From assembly GCA_014281115.1 (NCBI GenBank), contig JACONQ010000013.1, positions 1,726,501-1,790,500 on the forward strand: DNA of 64,000 bases, written 5' to 3'. The notes under the pieces were generated by a model that was not told the origin of the DNA, did not search any database, and saw only the letters and a list, made by a program, of their open reading frames with translations. The stretch is from Laburnicola sp. R22_1. Taxonomy: Eukaryota > Ascomycota > Dothideomycetes > Pleosporales > Didymosphaeriaceae. Every line of letters begins with the position of its first letter. The first letter of the stretch is position 1. Below, piece by piece: positions 19,776 through 34,145 of this stretch. The position numbers and the translations under genes were made by a program.

Positions 19776-21030
19776 CTATAGTAGTAATTGTTAAACTATA
19801 GTTTAACTATCTAAAATCTAGCCTATCTCTAGGGTGTGACTAATAACAATGCCTATTAATTAATATAGTAGGTAGGCCCTTTGCGTCCTTAAGTACCCTA
19901 TATATTAGGAGTACAGATGCCTTCTTTAGAGCGTTACTAACAACGCTTATCTATAGATTACTTATTAATAATAGGTATGGTAGGAGATAAAGAATAGCTG
20001 CTACCTTATTTATAGTAGTACATAGGTTATATCTTATAAGATATTAGCCCTCTAGTATTGTTATAATAGATAGTCCCTAGAAGAATAATCTACTTATAGG
20101 TAATATGGCTTTTATTAATAACCTATAAGCTTAGTAAGCTTTATATATAGTAACTATTATAGTAGTTATAAGAATAGCTTACTAATAAGCAAATCTAGTT
20201 ATTGTAATAACTATAAGTCTAGCTTACTTAGATAAGCCACCTATAGTTATAACTATTAAACTTACTATAAGTTACTATAAATCTCTATAATCCTATTACC
20301 TTACTAATAAGAAGTAAGATAATATTAATGTTATTAATCTAATAATAGTAACATCTCTAACTATAACGTCTCCTCTATTATTTATAATATACAGAACCTC
20401 TGCAATAATAGTAAAAGGCCATAATAACTAGAACCTCTATAATAATAGTAGAATATTATAATATATAGGACTTCTATAATAATAATAAAAGAGGATATAT
20501 AAAATCTTTATAATAATAGCAAATAGACATATAAAATCTCTACGATAATAGTAAATAAATATATAAAACCTCTATAATAATAGTAGATAGACACATAAGA
20601 TCTTTATAATAATAGTAGATAGTAATAACCTAAATAACTTATAGCCTAAGGTATAGTTATAAGTTAAATTAGTAAGATCTATACCTCTAGTACATTGCTC
20701 TAGTGTGATATAATAGTAATTCTAATAAGTCTTACCTACTTTAGTAAAAGTCTAGTTTAGTATTACTATGTAAATATTTTATATACATAGGCTTTTATAG
20801 TTATATATAGGCCAGAGCCATAACACCTAGGCGCTTACACAAAAGTAATTGCTGTACTAACTATAGTAGCCCTTATGCTTTTAACTTATAACCTTAACCT
20901 TTAACTCTAACCTAAATTATACACTTACTAAGAGACAAATCTATTATATATAATAAGCGAGATAGTAAGACTAAGCTAGAAAAATAAGAATAATTATACT
21001 AGTTTTTATAAGAAAGTCTATAACTTTACC
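19776..21030 (+). other. G2-outer leader with ~35-40 bp tandem repeats
   Basis: A long leader of 1.25 kb lies before gag. From about 20390 to 20625 a unit containing AACCTCTATAATAATAGTAG recurs about seven times with variation. The same leader follows the 5' LTR of G2-B (55150-56235). No gene is seen. Confidence 0.65.
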
Positions 21031-21457
<427 letters not shown>

Positions 21458-21462
21458 AACTA

Positions 21463-21741
21463 TGTAATAGTTCGTGCCTGCCTCCCTACTAGTTATTTAC
21501 TATTACCTTTCCTTTTACACCCTAATAGCGCCTTTTACCTTATAGAAGACGCCTTTCCTAGTTAGTATTAGCGCGTGGTTAGCGTGGGGCCTATGTCCTA
21601 CGCCACCCACTATATAAGTAAGGGCCCCCTAGGTCCCTTCCTTATCCTCTATCTTAGTATAGTCTTAATTTAGTTATTTCTTTTAACTATACTAGCTATC
21701 CCTAAGAGGTTTGCTCTATAAGGCTGTGTACCGCCCTTACA
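21463..21741 (+). repeat. 5' LTR of G1-B
   Basis: 279 bases, TGTAATAG to CCCTTACA, with a TATATAAG word near 21633. Confidence 0.93.
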
Positions 21742-21840
21742 TTATACTAAGATTAAATTTATTTAGCTATAGACAGCAATATAATATCTACTCCTCCCTT
21801 AAGATACTACCTATAGGCGGTTAAATTAGTAAAAGTTTTA

Positions 21841-22176
21841 GCTTACTAGGTTAGGCTAGAAGCGTATTAGTTACTTTAGTGCCAGGCAGTATTATTACAC
21901 TACGCTAAGGTAGATTAGGCCATTGCTTACTAGGTTAGGCTAGAAGTTTATTAGTTACTTTAGTGCTAGGCAGTATTACTATACTACGCTAAGATATGTT
22001 AGGCTATTGCTTACTAGGTTAGGCTAAAAGTTTATTAGTTACTTTGGTGCTAGGTAGTATTACTACACTACGCTAAGGTGGGTTAGGCTATTACTTACTA
22101 GATTAGGCTAGAAGTTTATTAGTTACTTTAGTGCTAGATAGTATTATTATACTACGCTAAGGCCTACTTAGAGAGG
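21841..22176. repeat. 84-bp tandem repeat in the G1-B leader
   Basis: CTTACTAGGTTAGGCTA recurs at 21842, 21926, 22010 and 22094, giving four copies of an exact 84-base period with mostly C/T and G/A differences. Confidence 0.9.
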
Positions 22177-24440
22177 TTACTTATCTAATTAGGCAGAAAG
22201 TTTCTAAAAAACAAATAATAATTACTAAATAACAACTACTACGCTATACTCTATAGAGCTAACTTGCCTAATAATTACCTTTTAGCGCTATTATAGCAAA
22301 GGCACAAGATACAAAGCTAGGCTATAGAGGTAATATAAAGGTTAAAGTTTTATATATTTTATCTTATACTTTATCTTTTACTTTATCTTTTCTTAGCTTA
22401 GACTATACGCTAGCTCGCACGCTATATAAGACCTACTACCCTAGGTCTATCTACTATACTCTCTCTGCAACCCCTACTTTACTTAACTCTACTACTACTT
22501 ACACTATAGTAAGCTGCCGCCCTTTAATTTAGGAGACTTCTAGAACGTTCTCTACATCCTCTCTACCCCTAGATAGTTCTAGAATTAATAATATAGAGGT
22601 GGATGTTTGCTTACACTTTGCTAATAATAGTCTATATAATACTTGCCTTAAGAAGATTCCTCTACTTAACTCTACTAGCGAGCTATTATCTATCTAGTGT
22701 AGAAAGTAGCTAATAGCTACTTTTTAGATAACTAGTCGCTTTGCCTCTAGCCTTATAAAGAAAAAGACCATTATTAAACTACTAAAAAAGGTCTATTCTA
22801 AAGGAATCCTTTATAATATATAGCACAATTACTATATTACTATACTTAAAGTAGACTAGCTAAGCAATAAATTTTTAATAGTAGATCTTAAGTAGCTTAC
22901 GCACTAAGGCAAAGCTAAACTTAAAGCTACTAGTAAGTATAATATATTTATAGAAAAATTTAAGCTAGACTAATTAATTTAGTATAGCTTAGAAATAAGA
23001 TAGTTACTTGCTATCTATTAGCTTTAGGCTTAATATTACTTTTCTTAAGGCCTATTCTTAGAGATAGTACTAGATTTAGTAACTAGGGCTATTATAAAGT
23101 CTAAAGAAGACCCTAAATAGGAGGTTCTTATTTAGGCTTTGTGCGAGCATGCTAATATGTTTAAATAAGCTTTTACTATACTTAAGATAATAATACCTTA
23201 TACTATAGTGTATGTAGTCTTATAAAATTTTTACTTCTAGCCTAATATTACTAATTAAGCAGTTATTAGATAAGACTTATTTAGCCCTAAGAAAGTTCTC
23301 TCCTTTGTTAAAGATAGTTATAATCTGTAGCACTATACTTAAGTCCCCTTAAAACCTCCTAGTCTAGAAACGCCTAATCTACTATATAGTTTACGCTGCC
23401 CTTAGACGGCTAAGTAGAGCTTATTTTGCCTAGCTGCGCTCTAATATACACTATAATATCTGCCCTAGCTTATAGTGCCTACTATATAATAGGATAATAC
23501 TCTTTACTACTCTTTAGTTTTAGAATATATATAAACTAAGCTTACTAATAGCGTCTAGATTAATATACCCTAGGGTAAATATGCTTTAGCTGCCCTATTT
23601 AGTGTATCTAAGCTAGGATGCTTTGCAAAGCTACCTAATATTAATAAGTACTATAAAAAAGGTTAATTTAGTCCTAGTATTAAAAATTAGCTAGAGAATA
23701 TGCGCAACAAGATCCGCGTAACTATAGACTATTATTAAGGTAATAATATTAAGAAAGATTAAGACAATCGTATAGAAGCTATTTTTAGCTACCTTAGAGG
23801 CGTGCCTTAAGTGGCAGCGCAAAATTAGTGTTAAATAAATTAGGTCCTCTAAGAAGATTATAGACCTAAAGCAGATTTTAAATTTCTAGAAGAGACTTAC
23901 TATAATTCCTTTACTCTCTAATAGGCACGTAAGAAGTTTTATAAGCTCTTCCTCTCTAATAAAATAAACGCCTAGACGTTTCTATAGGCTTTTAAGAGTC
24001 TAGCTAGAAAAGGTAGACTAGATATAAAGATCTAAAAGGACGAATTATAACTTAAATTAACTAGAAGTCTTAAGTTAATACTCTAGAGAGAGATAAAAGA
24101 CCCTAACGTTAACTACCTAGTAATTAAATGCTAAATAACTATAGCTAGCTGCACTCTTTAAGATAATAACGTAATAACTCCTTTCTAGGCACATATAAAA
24201 ACTTCTTTCTAGGTATTACCCTTTGGATTGCAGCTTTTATACGCGGCTCCTACCAAATTAGTACTCTACTCTAGACCCGCTACTAATAATTAACCTACTA
24301 TTCCCTTCTCTACTCTCTATAATTAGACTAGGGCGTAGTGTGTTAAAAACTATACTTGTTTTAAGTGTGGTAAAGTAGAAAATAAACACTTATGCTGCTA
24401 CTTCTATACTAAGAAAACAGCTATATAAGTAAATGTAGAC
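22177..24440 (+). pseudogene. G1-B gag with zinc-knuckle remnant
   Basis: The Gag region lies between the leader and the protease. At 24354-24400 the frame reads TCFKCGKVENKHLCCYF, a CCHC-type knuckle in which the histidine position now appears as N. Upstream frames are broken by many TAG/TAA codons. Gag would bind the RNA genome and assemble particles. The start codon cannot be set with confidence. Confidence 0.6.
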
Positions 24441-27400
24441 ATAGTAGACAATCTAGATTTAAATAAACTTAGTATTACCCACTACTCTAATTTAGAGGCA
24501 GGCAATTTGTTAGATAATAAGGCTTTAAATACGCGCTACTAGACTACTCTAATCTAGTAACTTATATAGGGACCACTAAACTAATTAATCTAGACAAACT
24601 ATAGTTCTAATTACAAACGCAGATACTAAGCCAAAATTATTACCTATAGGCGGCAAAATAGTAAGGGTTCCTAAGTTATTTAGAGGCCTCTAACTAGTTA
24701 TGCTAGTATAAATTGTATTCTAAGAATTGGCTCTTAGGTTGCAAGCCTTAATAGAAGCTAGTGCTAGCGCTTATAATCTTATCACTTTAAGGTATATAAA
24801 GGCAGTATAAAAATAGCTTAAAACTAAACTTCTCTACCTAAAGACACTAATTTCTCTTAAGAACTTTATAGAAAAGAAAAGTGTAAAAGTAAACACCTAA
24901 TTTATAGCCTAGTTTAATATTAATACATATAGCTTTACCACATAGTTTATTTTCTATAATATAGGGAACCACAATCTTATTATTAGTAGGAAATTTTTTA
25001 AGTAAGCTAACTACCTAGTTAACACTTAGGACTGTCGCCTTTATTAGAAAAATAATAAGAATCTAATCTTTACTAGTAATCTCGTCCTACTATAAACTTC
25101 TCTACTACTTAACTCTTTTTACTAGGATAACGCTACTTAATAAAATAGTCTACTTAAGAAGTAGAACTATACCCGCTAAAAGACTTGCTTATTAAAAGCT
25201 AACTAGAGCGTCTCTAAGGAAATCTCTATCTAGCTTTCTAATCCCACTATTTTAGTTATTAGAACGTACTTAAAGGCTTACTAGAAACTAAGCTATAAGG
25301 ACAACTTTAATAGAGATAGTAGCGTAGAGACTATAGAGCTGTCTTGCTTAGATAAAGAGCTATTAGATAATAAGTTGCCTATTAGTTACCTTATTCCTAC
25401 TATTTAAGGAAGCCACTAGTAAGACTAGCCCCTAGGAATTATGTAGTAGAATCTAGGTATTACCCCTAGCTCTAGATCTAGAGACTATAATTCTACTAGA
25501 GAAGCTAATCTAAAGATTAGATAGCTCTTACAGGAATTAACTATTTAATTTAAGCTATCCTAGCCAGAATAACCTAGAATAACTCCCTTTCACCCTACTA
25601 AATTACTAATATAGAAGGAGAACTTATAAAAGATAAATAATAAATTGCGTTTAGCAGATCCACTAGCCTTATATAATCTAGCTAACCTCTTAGAACTTAT
25701 TTAGGCGCTAATATAGAAATAATTATACGTTGCTAGCTTTAATATTAATATAGTAAGCGCCGCAGCCTTTGCTGTAAATAGTGGCTATAAGTCTAATGCA
25801 ATTATTAGTTATACTAGTCCCTATAAGCTAGCTAAACTTATTAAGGACTGTAAGAGCGAGATGCATAGCCTAGAAAATAGGTCCTAAGCTAACCTACTTA
25901 CTAAATTAAAATAAGCACTCTCCTAGCTAGGATACGCTAGAGCGAAGCCTACCCATTTTTTAAAATTAGATTCTAACGCTCTCCTACCTTACTAAAAGGG
26001 CATTAATTACTATATTAACCTTACTAAAGACCTATCTATGCTTACTACCTTGCCTTTATATAGTATATTCTTAAAGTATCTTAAACTTCTTAAAGCATAT
26101 ATTAACAACTATATTAAGCGTAGATTTATTATCTCTAGCAATGCTAGCTTTGCTTTACTAGTGTTGTTTACTAAAAAGCTAGATAAAGGTTAGCGCTTTT
26201 GCGTTAATTACTACTAGCTTAATACTATTACTAAAAAGGACGTTATAATAATTCTACTTATTAAGAAGACACTTATGCGCCTCTCTAGAGTAAGACTCTT
26301 TACTAAGCTTAACATTTGCTAAGCATTCTACTAAATCTAGCTTACTCTAGAGACTAAAGCGCTAACTACTTTTAAACCTAGTATAGAAATTATAAGTATA
26401 GGGTCTTACTCTTTAGTCTCTATAACAGTCCTACTATCTTTTAATAGTTTATTAATAGCGTTTTAGATAATTATCTAGACAACTTCTATACTATATATAT
26501 TAATAACATTCTTATCTTTTCTAAGGATCTCCTAGAATACAAAGAACACGTTCGCAAGGTTCTACTCTACTTAAAAGATACTAATCTCTAAGCTAATCTT
26601 AAGAAATACAAATTTGCTATAATAGAAACTAAGTTCTTAGAATATATTATTAGTACTAAAGGAATCTAGAAGAATCCTATAAAGACTACTATAGTTTAGG
26701 AATAAAAAGAGCCTATAATACTTAAGGTATTATAAAGCTTTTTAGGTTTCTATAACTACTACTACTTTTTTCTTTCTTACTATAGGTAGATTGTTTGCCC
26801 CCTAATTAAGCTCCTAAAAAATAGTGCCTTTTATACCTTTAGAGACTAGGAACGTGCCGCCTTTAAAGCCGCTAAGTAACTTATAGCTAGCAACGTTCTA
26901 GTCTTATAGTACTCTCTATTTTAAATTACCTATATAGAAACTAACTCTAGTAATAGTGTTAATATAGGTTCTCTTAGTTAACTATAATCTAATAGTATCT
27001 AGCGCCTAGTTATATGGTACTCTAAATTATTAAAGCCTACTACGTTAAATTATAATATTTATAATAAGGAAATATTAGTAGTTATGTAGAGCCTTTTAGA
27101 ATAGAGAGCACAACTAATTAGCCTCTAAACTACTAAGCCCTTTAATATTATTACTAATTATTAGGTTCTTAAGTACTTTAGTACTAAATGTAAGCTCTCT
27201 TTATAGTAAGCCTATTAGTCTAAGAAGCTATTTAAATACTATTGTTAAATTATGTACTAACTAGGCACCGCAAATATTATAGCTAATATGCTATTTAGGA
27301 AATAGGACAAGCTAAAGTTGTAGAAGAAAAAGAATTAAGAGGCCTACACCTAGTTTTTTCTCTTGCAACTACTAGATACTACTAAAGTAGTCCTTATAGC

Positions 27401-28960
27401 TATTATAATTGTAGAGTAAAAGAAAGGAAAAGTTAATATAAGCTCTAAAGGAGCCTATTCTTACATGCTTATTAATTGCCTACTATATACTAATTAAATA
27501 TATAAGGTGCTTAAATCGCTCTAAGAAGCTGTCTATTTAGGATTACTAGGTTTTACCCTTACCCCTTTAGGGTTGCTTCTCTATAAAGACTACATAATCG
27601 TTTTCTCTATAGAGTTTCTCTAGACGCATCTAATTTAAATAATGTATGCTTATTAGGTTACTACCTATCTAGGTCTATAAAAGACTTTTTAGCTTTTACG
27701 CTAGTTATATTACTAGAAGGATATAACTACTAATATTAATAGATATATTTCTAATTACAAAGACTGCTAGTAGAGTACGCCTTTACTAGATAGAAAGCTA
27801 GGCTTATTATACCTACTTTCTATTCCTAATAATGTCTAGCAAGATGTCTTAATTAATTTTAAATTATTTCCTAAGGATAAGAAAGGGTACAATAACGCAA
27901 TAGTAGCTTATTGTTGCCTATCTAAGCGTACCTTTTCTATATTCTACTGCAAAATAGTTACTACTAAATAAGCTACTAATCTCTACTATTAGTATATATT
28001 TAGAGTCTTTAGCCCCCCTAGATTAATTGTCTCTAACTGCGGCTCCTAGTTTATCTTTGCTTTCTTGGCTACTTTGTGTACACTTATAAGTATTAAGTAA
28101 CTTTTCTTTATAGCGTAGTATTTATAAACTAATAGCTAAACTAAGATTATAAATTAGTATTTTAACTAGTGTCTGCGTCTATTTATTAACTTTTATTAAG
28201 ACAACTAGTTAGATTTGCTGCCTAGCATAGACTAGGCCTAAGTAATACTACTCTATAATAGTACTAGAGTTTTGTCTTTTAAAATTAAGTTTAGGTATTA
28301 GCTATACTTTTACTAGGACTGGCGCAAGCGTATCTAACTAGTTACTAAATCTCTAAATAATATTCTTTAGAAAAGGCTAAGGTGTAGGTTAAGGCCTATG
28401 CTAAAGCCTACAAATTTGTCTATAATACTGCCTACGCTAATATATCTACTGCCTAGGAAATGCAATTAGAGTAGGCTACTAAACATAGATAAGCTATTAA
28501 TTTTAATGTTAGGAACTAGGTCTTTATTATCCTAAAGAGATTTATTACTAAACGCCTGTTAGTTAAGTTAAATTATTAAATAAAAGAACTATACCTAATT
28601 ATAGGCAAGAAAGACTACTTATTTATACTTAAACTTTTATAATATATAAGAGTCTATCTAGTGTTTTACGCTAATAGGCTTTAAAGAGATCTAAATAATC
28701 TCTTACTAGGTTAATTATAACCTCTAGAACTATCTATTAAGGTAGATAGAGTTTCTAAGTAGCTAGTTTCTTATATCCTTAATAGCAAAGTAGACTATAG
28801 AACACTAAAGTACTAGGCAGCGTAGAAAGGGTATAACCCTAACCTAACCTACTATTCTACTAATAACTTTGTTAACCCTTCTCTACTAATTAAAGCTTAC
28901 TATTAAGAGTACCCTAAGTAAGCTAGTCTACTAAAATAGTTATCTATTTAGCTAGACGCC
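24441..28960 (+). pseudogene. G1-B pol: protease, RT, RNase H, integrase
   Basis: Ty3/gypsy pol domains appear in order on the plus strand. Reverse transcriptase spans about 26000-26500, with YLKLLKAYINNYIKRRFI, RFCVNYY and LFTKLN, matching the ARPLYRLS...CVDYR...FTKLDL layout. RNase H/connection follows at about 26700-27300. Integrase spans about 27650-28350 with PRLIVSNCGSQF (D changed to N), FLATLCTLISIKQLF and a QTNSQTKIINQYFNQ block corresponding to TDGQTEIINQYLNQ. Substitutions are those RIP makes (D to N, H to Y, Q or W to stop). The products would copy the RNA and insert the DNA; this copy is inactive. Confidence 0.8.
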
Positions 28961-29634
28961 GCTTTTTAAAATATCTTTCTAGAGTCTATCTCAAAAGATA
29001 ATATGCCTACAAAGACAGGGTTAAAGCGCTATATTAGGCGTGCTTAGCTAGATGCCTATTACTTTTTAACACCTACACGTCCTTAGGCTTGTGCGCGTAA
29101 CTAGATACCTATCGCTTTTTAGTATCCTTACTCTCTAATAGCCCCTTCACTCCTAAACATCCCTACTACCACTAGTAGCCCCTATAGCTTTAGAAGCCGC
29201 CCTATCCTAATTAAAAACTATATAGTTAGGTTAACACGTTTTTTAAAACACTTTTTTATAGTACTAGGAAATCTTATATAATATAATTACGCTAGCGCGC
29301 AATAAACTAACTAGAATTTTTTTTAGCTAACTATATTTTTATATAGTATTAGAGCTAAGAATGCGCTCTATTAATAAAATACCAAACACTAAGATATAGT
29401 TTCTACTATGTTTTTCTACTAATCTATTAATTTATCCCTAACAACTTTCTTTAACATCTCTACTAAATAGTACCTAAATTAAAAACTAAGGCTATTGCTA
29501 GAACTATAGGGGCCTATTACCTCTATTCTAGCCCTCTTTAGCCTTAAAATAGTGCTGGTTACGTTAAAAATCCGCTAAAATACTCTATTTTTATGTACTT
29601 TCCTTCCTATTTTTAGGCCTTGAAAGGGGGGTTA
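28961..29634 (+). other. G1-B 3' region and polypurine tract
   Basis: It matches the G1-A 3' region. No gene is seen; it ends with the polypurine tract GAAAGGGGGGTTA directly before the 3' LTR. Confidence 0.7.
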
Positions 29635-29909
29635 TGTAATAGTTTGTGCCTGCCTCCTTACTAGTTATTTACTATTACCTTTCCTTTCACACCCTAATAG
29701 CGCCTTTTACCTTATAGAAGGCGTCTTTCCTAGTTAGTATTAGCGCGTAGTTAGCGTAGGGCCTATGCCCTACGCCGCCCACTATATAAGGGCCCCCTAG
29801 ATTCCTTCCTTATCCCCTATCTTAGTATAGTCTTAATTTAATTATCTCTTCTAACTATACTAGCTATACTTAAGAGGTTTGCCCTATAAGACCGTGTACC
29901 GCCCTTACA
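29635..29909 (+). repeat. 3' LTR of G1-B
   Basis: 275 bases, TGTAATAG to CCCTTACA, followed by the AACTA duplication. Confidence 0.93.
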
Positions 29910-29914
29910 AACTA

Positions 29915-32900
29915 TAATATATAACTAATAAGATTATGCTAGTCTACTACCTACTAATCTTTCTAAGTATATATACTTTACTAATATTACTAATACTAAT
30001 AGTAATATACTAGATTATAAACTCTATATTAGTGTAACTAGTGTGGAGAATAGTTTAAAGCTAAACAAAGTTAAGGTTTAAGAACATATACAGTTTATTA
30101 ACATAGTAAACTAGAAACCTAAATTCTAGTAGAATATTATTATATCACTATTAACAACTATATAGTAAGTTACTAATAAGCTAGAGAATAATTAAACTAA
30201 GCTCTAAGAGCTTAAGCAACTCTAGACTAGTTATAAAGTGTTAGAACAATAGTTTATAATAAAATTAGAATAGGTTAAGACACTAAAATAATATATATTA
30301 TTATATAAGAACTTCCTCTAAATTGTAAAATAGAATAACGTTAAGTTGCGAGCATATTATAATTTATTAAAAAAGGACTTTATTGCCCTAGGAAAGTCTA
30401 AGATCCTGGCTGCCTATTATATGGCCCTATAATAACAGCTTAAGGAGCTTAAAGACTATTTGCTTAATATCTACGTCCTATATATTAATTATTAGGACTT
30501 AGAAAATTATTTTACGCAGCTTATAGAGATAGAGCACATAGTTTAGTAAAAATTAAACATAGCTTATACCTATATTATAAAGCTTAGAGGCTAGCCGCTA
30601 GTACGCATTATATAGTAAGATTAACCTTATAATATCTAATAGTTTATAGATTCTAACTAGCCTATTCTATCTATTAAGTAACTAATAAATATTAAAGTTT
30701 GTTATACACCTGCCAACAATCTATTACATAATTATACACGCCCTTCTTTTACTCTAGACTTATAATATAACCTATATACTATAAGCTATACTAGTTACGC
30801 TTAATAATAAACTTGTCTAATGCCATTCTATAAATTTATGCTATTGCTAGAACTTATAGCAGATTCTTAGTATTTGTGACAGATTTAAATGCCTAAGGTA
30901 GATTTTTTTTTGTAAAAATAAGAATAAGGACAGCTATAAGCGCTGGCGTATTGCGTTAATAGACAAGTTATAGATATTTTCTAATAAATAGCTATATATT
31001 ATATATTTACGCAACTAGCCTAAGGAATATGCCTAGACTTTTATATACCCGTACTTTAAGACTAATATAACTATTATAAATATACTTAATTATCTTAATA
31101 AAATCTACTTATCTAAGGATAAGCTATTAGACGTCTAAGAAAAGATTATAGGCGATACTCTAGCCTAAGGTCCTAGGGAAACTCTTATAGACTAGCACGC
31201 GCGATTTATAGCCATTATTAACTACCTTAGTATACCTAACTACTTACTTATAAGCTATACTTATTATCTTATATATAGTTGCGCTATTTAAGCCACTAAC
31301 GCGTTATTTATCCCTAGAGAGTCTTTTATCTCCTATATAGAACGCACACTACATATAGAACGTCTTAGTTATAAATTTACTATAGGCTATTTAGAAGCTT
31401 TTACAACTATAGTAACTGACTACTTAAAAGCTTACATAGTAAATATAACTACAACTAGATTTAATACTACTACGCACACTTCTTTATCTACCCTATATAA
31501 GTCTACTAGGCGTAATAACTATAGGCGTACATTATATAAACTAGACTTACTAGCTAAGGCTAATATCTACTTTAAGTATGGCGTTACTAAATATTAAGTA
31601 ATAGACGCAATTACTAACTATTATAATAATGCTATTACTCTAGTAAAGAATATTAAGTATTTTTATATTATTATCTTAGGCCCTATTAGCTATAAAGACG
31701 CGCAACATATCTATACTATTTAGATAAACTCTAACTAACTATATAGTATGTATAGATATAATAGCTCTTATAATAAGTTACCTAAGTATAATAATATTAT
31801 TAATAATATACTAAATGTGCGTTATAGCTAGGACTATAAAAATAAGAATAAGTAATATTTTTAGTAGCTCTAGAGTAAAATTGCGTAATAGAGTAGTAGT
31901 AGTAGCGTATATAAAACAATCTTATAGTAGTGCAATAAAAGATTAATAAGTTTAAGGTAGACACTAATCTTAGCCTTAACCTATAGCGCATGTAGCAGAT
32001 TTTAGCTATTAAGATAGATAAGTCTAATAAAGTTAAATAATTCTAGTTCTTTTACCTTATTAAGCTTGCTACACCTTATAAATAGACAAAGGCATAATAA
32101 CTTATAGATACTAGTGCTAGTGTAAGTTTTATTAGTCCTTTATATATTAAATAACACTAGTTAAAGCTATATAAGGTTGTTAACCTAATTATATTATGTC
32201 TCGCAGATAGTAAGATTATGGATAGGATTAGCTAAGTAGTAAATTTTATAATATAGCATAGATTCTATACTAGCATAGCTATGTGATTTGTTACTAATAT
32301 TGGCGCTTTTAATATTATACTTAGTATAGATTAGATATTTGCCTATAATCCATAACTAGAATTATATAACTAGTCTATAATATTTAATAGCCACTACTAT
32401 CTAATTAACTATCTTAAGAATACTTTACCTAAGATAGTTTACTATAATAAACTACCTGCTAGTTTACTACAACCTATAGTATAAGAGGATATTAGTCTTA
32501 TAATAGACAAGGCAGCTTATCTTATAGTAATATACTACCTAGAATTAATTACTTAGTTAGAACCTTATTATTAGAATTAGCTAAGTTATCTACCTAATTC
32601 TACTAATAGTAATTGTAACACGCAATTCTTTTACATAGCTATAAGTCTGGCTGCCTATAGCTAGACTAACTATAATAAGTTTATAAAAAAATTAGTAGAC
32701 AAATCTTAAATAATAAATAAACTTAAATAATTACTACTAGACTAGTTACACAATAAGTATTAGTACTTTAACCTAAAGAAAGCTAATAAGCTAGCTCCTT
32801 ATTATCCTAGAGTTAACTACGCTATTAATCTTATTAATAATAAAGTAATACAACTGCATATCTATAATCTTACTTAGTTAGAAACTATGGCGATTAAGGA

Positions 32901-33903
32901 ATATATTAATAAAATAACTGTAAAAGATTTCTTATAGATAAGTATATCTTAGTATATATTACCTATCCTTATTATTAAAAAACTAGAAGGTGAATTACGC
33001 GTTTATATTAATTATTGCATAATTAACACTATTATAAAGCGTAATTATAACGCGCTACTATTGCTAAAAAAACGCTAGCGCATATAAATAAGATAAGGTT
33101 TATGTCTATTAAAGATATTATCGCGGATTTTTAATAATATACGCGTTAAGAAAGGTAATAAAGAAAAATAGTATTTTTACGCAATATAGACTTTACAAAT
33201 ACACTATTATACTATTTAAACTTACTAGAGCTTTTAGTACTTTTTAAATATATATTAATAAAACGTTATAATAGCACTTAAATAATTTCTATATAGCTTA
33301 TTTAGATAATATACTTATCTATAGTAAAATAGAGGAGGATTATACTAAATATATATAAGCTGTAGTTAAGAAACTTAGGCAAGCTAGTTTGTACCTAAAT
33401 GTTAATAAGTGTTAATTTAAAGTTAAGAAGGTTAAATACCTAAGAATTATCCTAACTACCAAGGGTATTAAAATGGACCCTAATAAGGTTTAAGTAGTTT
33501 ATAACTAGTAGCTTTTATAGTTACTTAAAAATATATAGACTTTTCTTAGTTTTGTAAACTTCTACTAATAATTTATTAAAGGTTTTAGTTAAATTGCCTA
33601 TTTATTAATAAATCTAATAAAAGGTAACACGCTAAAGGACTAGTCTATTAAACTAGAAACTTTTGTAGCAACCGCGTTTAAAGCACTTAAATAGGCCTTT
33701 ATAATAGTAGCTATTCTAGTTTATTATAACTTAGATAAGGAAATCTAGTTAGAGACTAATACATTAGACTTTATTACTACTATAATACTATTATAGAAGG
33801 ATAAGTAAGGCGTCCTATAGTCTATTATATACTTATTATATAAGATAAATTTTATAGAGTGTAACTATAAAATCTATAATAAGAAGCTTTTGGCTATTAT
33901 ATA
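29915..33903 (+). pseudogene. G2-outer gag (rest), protease, RT and start of RNase H
   Basis: It continues the gag cut at 21457. A protease motif LIDTSASVSFIS lies at about 32095-32150 (active-site DTGA with G to S). Reverse transcriptase lies at about 32880-33500, including ILIIKKLEGELRVYINY and IIKRNY before the expected YPLP. The RT/RNase H linker and RNase H run from about 33520 to 33900 and are then cut by G3. The same region in G2-B (56280-57925) is collinear and less mutated (IIKKLRGELRVCVNY). Numerous TAA/TAG codons replace Q and W. Confidence 0.8.
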
Positions 33904-34122
33904 TATAAGGGAGTAATCGGGCTCAATTATTAAATAGGTTAAATTACTATAATGAGAATACTAGGTGCCGCATACTACCTATATAGCAGTAGTCCTAAGG
34001 GCGCGCTAGTACTACCTAATTGGAACTAGCGCGCGGAGCCGGATTAACATTAGGCTAACCGAGTTAGATTAACATCGGACCGACTAGAGGTCTAATAGGC
34101 CGATAGGCGGCAATCTCTAACA
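33904..34122 (-). repeat. 3' LTR of G3 (left)
   Basis: 219 bases, from TATAAGGGAGTAATCGGG to CTCTAACA as read on the plus strand. It is adjacent to the polypurine tract, which makes it the 3' LTR. Confidence 0.9.
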
Positions 34123-34145
34123 TTACCCCCCCCCCTCTAAAAGCC
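34123..34145 (-). promoter_or_regulatory. G3 polypurine tract
   Basis: A run of at least a dozen C on the plus strand, read as AGAGGGGGG... on the minus strand, abuts the left LTR. Confidence 0.8.

Larger units (their letters stand above)
21458..29914 (+). mobile_element. Ty3/gypsy element G1-B
   Basis: LTRs 21463-21741 and 29635-29909 are flanked by AACTA at 21458-21462 and 29910-29914. The element is 8447 bases in plus orientation, with a polypurine tract at 29622-29634 (GAAAGGGGGGTTA). It is inserted into the G2-outer gag. LTR differences are about twenty transitions, one apparent transversion and one 4-bp indel, a RIP pattern. Confidence 0.93.

Noticed and set aside
31800..31991. 63-codon minus-strand frame
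   Set aside because: Antisense to the G2-outer gag/protease region, with no motif.
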